NCBI GenBank assembly: GCA_018818235.1
Contig: JAHISE010000104.1
Location: 1-18,166, forward strand
Length of the DNA: 18,166 nt
Source: Patescibacteria group bacterium
GTDB lineage: Bacteria > Patescibacteriota > Gracilibacteria > Peribacterales > Peribacteraceae
Direction of reading: 5' to 3'
The notes below the pieces were generated by a model. That model did not search any database and was not told the DNA's origin. It saw only the letters and a list, made by a program, of their open reading frames with translations. The position numbers and the translations under genes are program-made. Positions within the stretch are counted from its first letter, which is position 1; the number at the start of each line of letters is the position of its first letter. Positions 8,441-16,200 of the stretch are shown in pieces.

Positions 8441-8693
8441 GACCAAACTTAAAAGTATCATGTTCTCGATCCACACTATCACAGGCTTATTATCAGTCAT
8501 CTCCCTCATTTTTTCTGCTGTATTGCTAAGAGAGTTCATGATTGTTACTGGAAAACGCAGAAGGCTTATTGCTGACTTAGGAGGGAGTGGGAGGGCTGTT
8601 CGCAGATTTAAGCACTCTCTTATGACAGTTTATCTATTGTCGAGTATAGGCTGGGCTTTGGGGTTATATTTTTATTCCCTCTTGCTTTTTTAG
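8439..8693 (+). CDS. Small two-TM membrane protein, unknown function
   Basis: The protein has 84 residues (77 if ATG 8460 is the start). Two hydrophobic helices (about 13-35 and 62-82) flank a strongly basic loop containing GKRRR and RAVRRFKHS. By the positive-inside rule the loop is cytoplasmic and both termini are outside. I do not recognise the family. The start is uncertain: a perfect TATAAT overlaps the first ATG, and starting at 8460 would remove two lysines from the outward-facing N-terminus, which fits the topology better. It lies 3 nt before the next gene and is probably co-translated with it. Confidence 0.65.
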   Translation: MTKLKSIMFSIHTITGLLSVISLIFSAVLLREFMIVTGKRRRLIADLGGSGRAVRRFKHSLMTVYLLSSIGWALGLYFYSLLLF

Positions 8694-8696
8694 ATT

Positions 8697-9248
8697 GTGA
8701 ATTCTTTGATTAGCAACGAGCGGCTTGTATTATCGGTTTCCACACATTGGGTTAAATATGTGGGTAGCACTATTCGGAATCATTTCTTTTTACTGCTTGG
8801 AATAGCACTTCTGTATTCTGCCAACTTGGCAAAAATAGAAATAGTATCAATGATATCTTTCTTTGTGGGCTCATTTCTTGTATTTATTTCACATCATTCA
8901 TTTTTCCATAAACTAATGAGTGAATCGATGCTTGATATATTTGTGACAACGGATCGTGTAATATATTTTGATGATAGTTTGTTTATGATGGATGATGAAC
9001 ACGAGGTGCCTCTGGAAAAAATTGCATCGGTAAGAGTACAACAACACGGTTTACTGCATAATATCCTCGATTATGGTATTTTGTGGTTCGATACGGGGGG
9101 AGGAGCAATAGATATGATGAGATCCATTCCAAATGTACCTCATCCGGATTATGTTGCAGAAATCATTGCAAAAGTATTAAAAGATCGTCGACAACAGAAA
9201 AATCCTGAGCATGATAATTCCATTAATTCAGATAATTATGATTACTAA
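8697..9248 (+). CDS. Membrane protein with bacterial PH domain (bPH/YdbS-like)
   Basis: This 183-residue protein has two membrane helices (about 28-45 and 48-68) followed by a bacterial pleckstrin-homology fold of the YdbS/DUF304 type. The landmarks are the strand IFVTTDRVIYFDD, then VPLEKIASVRV, an ILDYGILWFDTGGG hairpin and a C-terminal helix (PDYVAEIIAKVLKDRR). The tail is polar and Asn/Asp-rich. Such proteins are membrane-associated and mostly uncharacterised. The start is a GTG 3 nt after the previous stop, fitting translational coupling. The 3' end overlaps the start of the MscS gene by 11 bp, so the three genes probably form one operon. Confidence 0.8.
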   Translation: MNSLISNERLVLSVSTHWVKYVGSTIRNHFFLLLGIALLYSANLAKIEIVSMISFFVGSFLVFISHHSFFHKLMSESMLDIFVTTDRVIYFDDSLFMMDDEHEVPLEKIASVRVQQHGLLHNILDYGILWFDTGGGAIDMMRSIPNVPHPDYVAEIIAKVLKDRRQQKNPEHDNSINSDNYDY

Positions 9249-10644
9249 ACGGAAACTCACAGGCGTGGTATTTTGCTTCATATTTATCTTGCCGATGGTA
9301 GTCTTTGCTCAGGAGGAGGCGAAAACGATTGATGAAAATATTCTGAAAGATATTTATCAGCAGTACTTAAAAACTCCGGAAGATGAATTTATTCTTAAGC
9401 GCATAGAAGATGAAAGATCTTCAATAAGAGATTTTATAGAAGAGGAATTACAAAAAGTGGTAGCTCCTCCGCCGGAGGAAGCCGAGATCGATCCGTCAGA
9501 AATAACAAAAGCTCTTGATCGTCAGAAGGTGGTGATTGCTTCTTTGCAGGAACGTCTTCGTGAAAGAAAAGTTGATCTGGAGCTTCTGGACGCAGAAGAA
9601 GAGAAATTCTATTTAAGCCCAAGCGGCGATACAGGAGCTCTTCTGGAAGCAGGAAAATTCCGAATCACAAAAACTCATGAGGGACTGTTAGCCAAAAAAG
9701 CTATTTTAGAAGAACGAATATCCGTACTAAATTCACTTTTGTATCAACAAAATGAAAGATTAGCAAAACTGACATCGGAACAAAAAATGCTGCAATTTAG
9801 TACATTTATCATTATAGGAAAATATCTGCTTGTTCTATTGCTTATATGGATTCTCGAAAAACTAATAAGGATGCACTTACTATCACTCATAAAACATGAT
9901 GACAAACGTTATACGGTAACAAAGATATTTTCATCAACCGTATATATCATCACAATTGCCTGGATTGCGATAACTTTGTTTGCCAAAAACCCCGGAGTAC
10001 TTGCTTCTTTTGCAATAGTAGGTGCAGGACTTGCGATAGCATTGCAGGACGTTGTTAAAGATGTTGTAGGTTGGGTGGTAATTATCCAAAATCGTCTTTT
10101 TTCAACCGGTGATCGTGTAACGATTGGTAATTCAACAGGAGAAGTTGTGGATATCGATGTATTGCGAACAAAATTACTAGAAGTTGGAATACCGCCGGAG
10201 GGTGTTTTGGAGCATACGGGTAAAATTCTTTCCATACCGAATTCCAAAGTGCTGGCACAGAACGTGACCAATCACAACACCACATCGGATTTTGTAAATT
10301 CCGAAGTGCACATTACAATTACCTTCGAAAGCGACTGGAAAAAAGCAAAAAAAATACTGGAAGATATTCTCAAAGAGGAAACGGATGAATTTACGGAAAG
10401 AGAAAAAATTCAGCAAATCAGAAGAACACGATCAATGTATATACGCCGGCAGGTGATAGGGGCACGAGTGTATATGGAAGTGGCGGATGATGGAATTATG
10501 TTTATTCTCAGATTTCCTGTTCCTATCGGCGAAAGACGTATTGTAGTTTCCGGACTTTCGGAGCGTGTTATGAATGCACTTGATTCAGAACCTAATGTGG
10601 AGCTTGCTTACAAGACAATGAGGTATTATAAAAGGGGTGAATAA
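9238..10644 (+). CDS. MscS-family mechanosensitive channel with long periplasmic coiled-coil N-terminus
   Basis: This is a 468-residue protein. I chose the ATG at 9238 because it opens directly into a signal peptide (MITKRKL, then a hydrophobic core ending VVFAQ); the frame's earlier ATG at 9211 would put nine apolar residues in front of it. Residues about 25-180 are charged and helical, probably a coiled coil. Three membrane segments follow (about 187-207, 228-248, 255-290). The last is the pore helix, with the family pattern GAGLAIALQDVVKDVVGWVV, followed by the beta domain (FSTGDRVTIGNSTGEVVDID) and IPNSKVLAQNVTN. The C-terminal alpha/beta domain is present. MscS channels open on membrane tension and release solutes on osmotic downshift. 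The extra N-terminal domain is unlike E. coli MscS and may sense the envelope (inference). It overlaps the bPH gene and is last in its operon. Confidence 0.92.
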   Translation: MITKRKLTGVVFCFIFILPMVVFAQEEAKTIDENILKDIYQQYLKTPEDEFILKRIEDERSSIRDFIEEELQKVVAPPPEEAEIDPSEITKALDRQKVVIASLQERLRERKVDLELLDAEEEKFYLSPSGDTGALLEAGKFRITKTHEGLLAKKAILEERISVLNSLLYQQNERLAKLTSEQKMLQFSTFIIIGKYLLVLLLIWILEKLIRMHLLSLIKHDDKRYTVTKIFSSTVYIITIAWIAITLFAKNPGVLASFAIVGAGLAIALQDVVKDVVGWVVIIQNRLFSTGDRVTIGNSTGEVVDIDVLRTKLLEVGIPPEGVLEHTGKILSIPNSKVLAQNVTNHNTTSDFVNSEVHITITFESDWKKAKKILEDILKEETDEFTEREKIQQIRRTRSMYIRRQVIGARVYMEVADDGIMFILRFPVPIGERRIVVSGLSERVMNALDSEPNVELAYKTMRYYKRGE

Positions 10645-10646
10645 TA

Positions 10647-10674
10647 CTTAACTCATAGGCAAAAAACTGTTAAG
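10647..10674 (+). promoter_or_regulatory. Candidate response-regulator site upstream of the regulator gene
   Basis: CTTAAC (10647) and GTTAAG (10669) are spaced 22 bp start to start, two helical turns, and form an inverted repeat. GTTAAG resembles the CTTAAG half-sites at 12537, 13192 and 13203. It could be an autoregulatory site but is weaker than the 13192 site. Confidence 0.3.
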
Positions 10675-10685
10675 GTTCTTATATC

Positions 10686-11360
10686 ATGAGGATTTTGATT
10701 GTAGAAGATGAGCATCAGCTCGCGCGAAACATCCAGAAGTATCTATTGTTGGATAAATACGCAGTAGATGTCGCATTTGATGGAGAAGAAGGGCTCAATA
10801 AAGCGATGACCAATGATTATGACTGCATGGTACTCGATCTTAATCTGCCAAAGCTTGATGGTGTTGAACTATGCAAAGAACTAAGGAAAGAGAAGAAAAA
10901 TATGCCTATCATCATGCTTACGGCGCGTTCAGGAAGCCAAAGTATTATTACCGGCCTTGATGCCGGAGCGGATGATTATCTAACAAAGCCATTCGATCTT
11001 TCGGAACTTTCTGCACGAATACGTGCCATTGTACGCAGAAAGTCTGAGAATAGGTCGCCGCTTTTAAGTTCAAAAAACGTCAAGGTGGATACAAATTCAC
11101 AGCAGGTTTATAAAGGCGAAGTCAAGGTATCTTTGGCACCGAAAGAATATGTACTTCTTGAATATTTACTAAGAAATAAGGACAGGGCAATTACCCGACC
11201 CAACTTGATTTCACACGTCTGGGGTGCACAGGAGGATCAACTTATGTTCTCGCAAACTCTTGATGTTCACATTGCATACTTAAGAAAAAAGCTTGGGAAA
11301 GACCTGATAACCACTGTTCCGGGATGTGGATACATGATTACCGATAATAAAGATGTTTGA
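10686..11360 (+). CDS. OmpR-family response regulator
   Basis: This 224-residue protein is full length for the family. The receiver domain (about 1-118) has acidic pocket residues E7 and D8, phosphoacceptor D51 (in MVLDLNLPKLDG), T79 and K101 (in DDYLTKPFD). A DNA-binding winged helix follows (about 128-222), with APKEYVLLEYLLRN, the recognition-helix segment TLDVHIAYLRKKLG and the wing ending VPGCGYMI. On phosphorylation by the adjacent kinase it should dimerise and bind direct-repeat DNA in tandem. No Shine-Dalgarno precedes the ATG. The TGA stop overlaps the kinase's ATG. Candidate sites lie upstream of itself, the gene at 12602 and the SLH gene. The signal and exact subfamily are unknown; PmrA/QseB/CopR-like is my best guess from overall style and from the site. 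Confidence 0.95.
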   Translation: MRILIVEDEHQLARNIQKYLLLDKYAVDVAFDGEEGLNKAMTNDYDCMVLDLNLPKLDGVELCKELRKEKKNMPIIMLTARSGSQSIITGLDAGADDYLTKPFDLSELSARIRAIVRRKSENRSPLLSSKNVKVDTNSQQVYKGEVKVSLAPKEYVLLEYLLRNKDRAITRPNLISHVWGAQEDQLMFSQTLDVHIAYLRKKLGKDLITTVPGCGYMITDNKDV

Positions 11361-12519
11361 CAAACTCCGATTCAGAATCGCGCTTCAGTTTACTATTGTA
11401 ATTTTTATATTATTGCTGATTTATGGAGCAATATTTATTCCTATTGATTATCGTGATTACAAGAATGAGCTTGAGGAAAATCTGACAAATGACGCTTCCA
11501 GAGTGCTTTCTCTGATGGATCTGAAGCCGGAAGATGCCATAAGAAAGCTTACGGAACGGGATGATTTTCGAGTCAGAATTTTCAATGCCGACGATATTGT
11601 TGTTTACTCGGGACAGTTGTTTACCGAGAATGATAATGTGTTAAGGCATGATCCTTTCAAGATTAATTATCATAATGATAGGTTTTTTGTGATGACATTT
11701 CCTATTGAACTTCATGGAATTCCGTCTGGTAGTTTGCAAATCGGAGAGGTCTACCATGTATTTATTGAAGATCTTAGGGAAAAAATGATAATCCTTTTTC
11801 TTGAAAGCTTGCTGGTTGCACTTCTGACTTACTTTATTGGCATGTTCTTTGCAAAACGCGCATTGGCTCCCGCGGAATCAATGTACAAGAGGCTTGACCA
11901 GTTTTCACAAGACGCAAGTCACGAACTTAAAACACCTCTTGCAAACGCATCTTCCTCTCTTGACCTTGCTCTTATTGGTGAAAAACCCCGTAAATATGTA
12001 GAGGAAGCAAAAATAAATATTATTCGAGCTGCCGAGATAGTTGATGATCTTCTTGAGCTGGCTAAAATGACAAAATTTACACTGCAAAAAGAGGAGATTA
12101 ATTTGTCTAAACTAATACGCGAAGTCATTAAAGAATTCAACGCACAAGCGCGTTTCATGAAAGTAAGATTTATAACACAGATTGCCGATGACATTTCTGT
12201 GGAAGCAGATCCCGGATACATATTGCTTCTTATTTCCAATCTTATAAACAACTCTCTTAAGTTTTCAGAATCAGGAGGCGAAGTTCAGATAATACTTGAC
12301 GAACACAGTATTCAAATAAGGGATAAGGGAATAGGGATAGATTCCAATATGATCGAACGGCTGTTCGATCCGTTTTTCCAAGCCGAATCTTCACACTCAA
12401 CCAAAGGTTCGGGGCTGGGTTTGAGCATTGTTAAAAAGATTGTGGATGCACATGAATGGATGATAGATGTGCAGAGTATTAAAGGCATTGGAACATCTTT
12501 TTCGATTACCTTTAAGTAA
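11353..12519 (+). CDS. Sensor histidine kinase, partner of the adjacent regulator
   Basis: This 388-residue membrane kinase has TM1 (about 9-29), an extracytoplasmic sensor of about 115 residues and TM2 (about 147-167). A very short linker with no clear HAMP domain leads to the H-box FSQDASHELKTPL with phosphorylated H190. The ATPase domain has the N-box (LISNLINNSLKF), G1 (DKGIGI), F-box (LFDPFFQ) and G2 (GSGLGLSI). It should autophosphorylate on H190 and transfer to D51 of the regulator. Its start overlaps the regulator by 8 bp (ATGTTTGA), implying translational coupling and near-equal expression. The sensor domain has no family signature that I recognise, so the stimulus is unknown; the neighbouring secreted and SLH genes point to the envelope. 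Confidence 0.95.
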   Translation: MFDKLRFRIALQFTIVIFILLLIYGAIFIPIDYRDYKNELEENLTNDASRVLSLMDLKPEDAIRKLTERDDFRVRIFNADDIVVYSGQLFTENDNVLRHDPFKINYHNDRFFVMTFPIELHGIPSGSLQIGEVYHVFIEDLREKMIILFLESLLVALLTYFIGMFFAKRALAPAESMYKRLDQFSQDASHELKTPLANASSSLDLALIGEKPRKYVEEAKINIIRAAEIVDDLLELAKMTKFTLQKEEINLSKLIREVIKEFNAQARFMKVRFITQIADDISVEADPGYILLLISNLINNSLKFSESGGEVQIILDEHSIQIRDKGIGIDSNMIERLFDPFFQAESSHSTKGSGLGLSIVKKIVDAHEWMIDVQSIKGIGTSFSITFK

Positions 12520-12525
12520 CTTGAT

Positions 12526-12542
12526 ATTAATGATCTCTTAAG
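12526..12542 (+). promoter_or_regulatory. PmrA-like box, imperfect (ATTAAT-N5-CTTAAG)
   Basis: ATTAAT and CTTAAG lie 11 bp apart start to start in the spacer after the kinase gene and before the secreted-protein gene. This is one mismatch from the YTTAAK-N5-YTTAAK layout and shares its right half-site with the perfect box at 13192. Confidence 0.4.
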
Positions 12543-12590
12543 GATCGTTATTTATGATGATCGTGTTTTCATTTTATATTTTATTATTTC

Positions 12591-12597
12591 ACCACTT
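12591..12597 (+). promoter_or_regulatory. ACCACTT start-proximal element
   Basis: ACCACTT lies 4 nt before the ATG at 12602, behind a very AT-rich stretch (TTTTATATTTTATTATTTC) that could supply a -10 box. It supports 12602 rather than 12554 as the start. There is no Shine-Dalgarno. Confidence 0.45.
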
Positions 12598-12601
12598 AAC
12601 A

Positions 12602-13144
12602 ATGCTGAAAACACTTATCATCACCGGTCTTTTATTTTTTACTCCTGCCAGCAGTCTTGCTTACACAGTTGTGCAAACTGATAACTCTGGCATTGATTAT
12701 GCTCCATGCGCTCATATAACGGATGTATTGGAGCGCTATCAATGCAGACGCTATGAAGCAATGACACAGGTTCGTATTGCAAATGACGAATTCAGAAGGT
12801 ATTCCAGGCCAACGATTATAACAATCAAGCAGGAACTTGCGACAAAACGCAAGCAATTCTATATGAAAAAGAGCACGGAACAGGAACGTGTTAAATTCGA
12901 GAAAGATTTAAAAGCCAAAAGCTTGCAGAAGTACAAGGAATGGTATGTAGGGGAACAGGAGATGCTACAAGCACGCAGAAACCTGCGAATGGCCACAAGG
13001 CTTCCGAACAATCAGGAATTGCGCATGGCGCTTATTCAGCAAAAGGGAGTGTTTCTTGATGTCAAAGGCAACCAAAAAAAGACCAGAAGAACTATTGTGG
13101 AAGACCAGATCGAATACATGAAGTCATTCAAGAACGCAGAATAA
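12602..13144 (+). CDS. Small secreted basic helical protein, unknown function
   Basis: This 180-residue protein begins with a clear signal peptide (MLKTLIITGLLFFTPASSLA, cleavage likely before YT). The frame opens earlier at 12554, but starting there puts 16 apolar residues in front of the signal; the ACCACTT element also favours 12602. The mature part is strongly basic and helical (long runs of Lys, Arg, Gln and Glu). It has only two cysteines, 12 residues apart (PCAHITDVLERYQC), which could form a disulphide. I recognise no family and see no LTxxQ motif of Spy/CpxP chaperones. It lies 82 nt after the kinase gene and behind a candidate regulator site, and it has its own terminator at 13166. 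It may be a regulon member or an extracytoplasmic modulator of the kinase (inference). Confidence 0.8.
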   Translation: MLKTLIITGLLFFTPASSLAYTVVQTDNSGIDYAPCAHITDVLERYQCRRYEAMTQVRIANDEFRRYSRPTIITIKQELATKRKQFYMKKSTEQERVKFEKDLKAKSLQKYKEWYVGEQEMLQARRNLRMATRLPNNQELRMALIQQKGVFLDVKGNQKKTRRTIVEDQIEYMKSFKNAE

Positions 13145-13165
13145 CACATAAATATAAAGTATTAA

Positions 13166-13188
13166 GTGGGGCATAAGCCCCGCTTTTT
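13166..13188 (+). terminator. Rho-independent terminator
   Basis: GTGGGGC / GCCCCGC (7 bp with one G-U) closes an ATAA loop and runs into TTTTT. It lies 22 nt after the stop at 13144 and separates the regulator-kinase-secreted protein group from the SLH gene. Confidence 0.88.
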
Positions 13189-13191
13189 CGT

Positions 13192-13208
13192 CTTAAGGAC
13201 TTCTTAAG
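13192..13208 (+). promoter_or_regulatory. Perfect direct repeat CTTAAG-N5-CTTAAG (PmrA/QseB-like box)
   Basis: CTTAAGGACTTCTTAAGGA contains two identical half-sites exactly 11 bp apart, the spacing on which OmpR-family dimers bind head to tail. It sits between a terminator and the SLH gene, 48 bp before that gene's ATG. AT-rich -10 candidates lie downstream (TATAGA at 13212, TATCTT at 13234). The adjacent regulator is the obvious candidate to bind it. Confidence 0.6.
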
Positions 13209-13242
13209 GAATATAGAGGAGCATGTAGTCGATTATCTTACT

Positions 13243-13249
13243 ACCCCTT
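13243..13249 (+). promoter_or_regulatory. ACCCCTT start-proximal element
   Basis: ACCCCTT lies 6 nt before the ATG at 13256. The 12 bases ACCCCTTTTATC are identical to those before the ATG at 1672. No Shine-Dalgarno is found at a usable distance. Confidence 0.45.
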
Positions 13250-13255
13250 TTATCA

Positions 13256-16200
13256 ATGGAAATCTCCAAAAAGTATTCCGCTCTTATCAAGATCATATGG
13301 GTGATTCTTATTATTACATTGCTAGTGTTGCTAGAAAAAGTATCAGCTGCACCGTATTCTGATGTACCGACAGGTAGCTGGTACGAGCAGGTAATCCAGA
13401 ATTTTAAAAACGAAGGCTTATTGTATAGGGTGCGTACTATATTTAATCCATCTGGCAATGCAATAAGAGCGGATTTTATGCAGCTAATTTTGGATGCCCA
13501 AGGTGGAATTACCAGATCGACCCCATCAACTCCAAGTTTTAATGATGCTCTCGGAAGTGAGTGGTTTTATTCATATATCGAAGAAGCCGCAAGACTTGGA
13601 TGGGTTAAAGGTGACGGCAATTGCTATGGATCAAAGCCTTGCAATGCGCGACCTTATGGAAACATAAATCGTGCGGAAGCCGCAGCGCTTCTTGTGCGTG
13701 CTTTTGGATTTGAACAAACCAAAGCGGCTCCTCATTTCATCGATAACCAAATGGGGCAATGGTATACGAATATTATTCAGACTTCTGCAGATCATTGTAT
13801 TCTGCAGGGTGATGATTCAACAAGTAAAGTTCGACCCGCTGATTTTATGAATCGTGCGGAAATGGTGGCTATGATAGATAGGGCTCGTAATCGTCAGACT
13901 TATGGAGTGGATTGCGGAAAGATTCAGGAGGCTGTTCATAAGATTTCAGAAATTACATCGATTGCCGGGAATAAAATTGCAGTTGATTTTAATACTGACC
14001 TGAATGGCGGATCAGTTTTGGACACTCTAAGATATCGTCTGGTCAGTTTTCCGGACATAATTGTTACAAATGCAAAACACATTCGTCCACAAGGCGTTGA
14101 GCTAACATTTAGTAAAGATCTGATTGCAAAAAAGAATTATACTCTCGGCGTAAACAATATGGTTACGGCAAATGGAAAATTGTTTTCAGATACATTATCT
14201 TTCATCGGATATACAATTCCACAACCAAGCGAAAGTACTTTAACTTTAGCTGCGGTCAATGTGAATGCATCCAAATTAAGCATCCCACGTGGTGCGATGC
14301 GGGTGCCAATGCTTACCGTAGATTTTACAGCTTCGTGCGACAGCGGGCTTTCACTGGATGATATAATGCTTACTCGAGAAGGAATGGGATCCAAAACGGA
14401 TATTGATGGTATCTATGCTGTGGTAAACGGGGAGCGTGTTTCCAGAAAAAGAACAATTGATGCAAAAAATAATACTGTTTCACTTCATTTTACTAAATCA
14501 ATTATTATTCCTGCTTGTTCAAGCAAAAGGGTGGAATTTGTTGCTGATATGGCTTCCGGTGCAGCTTCATCCGGAGAGCATAGGTTATCAATAAAGACAG
14601 CTGTTGATATTGTAACGAATGCAAAGAAGATACAAACATCATATCCAATTCGTGGCGGAGAATTTACGGTTGCCGCAGTTACAACCGGAACTGCGAATTT
14701 GGAATATCGGACAGTTTCTCCGAGCGAAGTTAAAGTTGGAGATAAATCTGTTGCTTTAGGTAAACTATCTTTATCTTCAAATTCCTTAGAAAGCCATACT
14801 TTGGTGAACGTAATGTTTAAACAAGATGGTTCCTTAAAAGCCGGTGATATAGAGAACATAAGAATCAGGAGAACAAACGGAGAAGTACTTTCAAACAGCA
14901 TAAAGAAAATGACAACAGATTATGTGTTGTTGACTTTCAGTTCACCACTTATATTGAAACAGGGTGATAATATTTCTCTTGAACTTATAGCTGATATTAT
15001 TGGAGGCGCGGGTCGTACGATACAGTTTATGGTTGAAGAGGATTCTGATTTTTTTGTGAAAGGATCTGCTTATGGACAAAACAATAATTATGGTTCGCGA
15101 GTATCAGTTTCGCCAAAAACTACTCCGGCACTGGTGGCTGTAGATGCCGGTGGATTTGTTCTGGAAACGGATGGTCCTTCACAACAGAATTATGCGAACG
15201 ATACTCGTGGTGCGCTTTTGGCTAATATTATGATGACATCTGGTGATGAGCCTGCTTCTATCAGGAGTATGTATATTCTGGTGCAGGCACAAACCGTAGC
15301 GGGGTTAGGTATGGGGTCGGGGAGTGGAGCTGATGATGAAATTAGTGAGCTTGTGAAGAATATAAGGCTTCGAAATTCTTCAAAAGGAACTTCCGTATCC
15401 GGAGTTAGACTTTCCGGTGCGAATGATTCGCTTGCAAGCACACAAAAGACATATCAGATTTATCGTTTTGATAATTTTAATGTAAGAGGAAAAGAGAATT
15501 GGATGTTAGAAGTTGATTTCATAAATAATGGAACATCACGACATCCTTTATCCGGAGACAAGTTCCGGGTTCATATTTGCGGGGAACCAACTCAAATTAA
15601 ATCCACAAACGGAACATTCCCAACAACAAATACGACAGGCTGTGATTTTGCAGGCTTACTGTCTTCAAGATCAACTGCTTATCAAATGAGAATAGAAGGA
15701 TTATCAACAGGAGATACAATTACGGATGTCAGACCAAGGGGATCCATATCGGGCAACTTCCATTCGATTGCTCTTGCTGCACTCACAATTAGTCAACAGA
15801 GTGCCGGGACATCAGATATTACCGTAAGGGGAGCAAAAGATGTCAGTCTCATGCGTTATGAAGTCAGAGCCGGATCAACCAAGGATATCCTTTTAACAAG
15901 ATTATCTTTCGAAGCAGTTGCAGGTTCTCTTCAGAACGGACAAAACTATACTTTGTGGGTAGACACCAATAATGATTCGAAAGTGGATACTGTCCTTCAA
16001 AGCGGAGCTGCTCCGCAAGGCAATATACTTACTTTCAGCAAACTTTCAGGAGGCGGATATGTTGTAAAAGCGTCAAAAATGACGGTTTTTGAGCTTCATA
16101 GTAATATTACATCGTCTCCATTGAGCAATAGCCTGCAAGTGGGATTTGCGTCAGGTGTTTCAAATTATATTGAAGCTGAGCAGATAGACGGATCAACTCT

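Noticed and set aside
11350..11362. Recoding of TGA as glycine (Gracilibacteria code 25)
   Set aside because: TGA closes the regulator right after its conserved winged-helix end, and also closes the permease and the SLH protein at natural ends, so the standard code is used.
13216..13228. GAGGAG followed by ATG in the SLH leader
   Set aside because: The spacing is one base and the ATG is followed at once by TAG, so it cannot start a protein.
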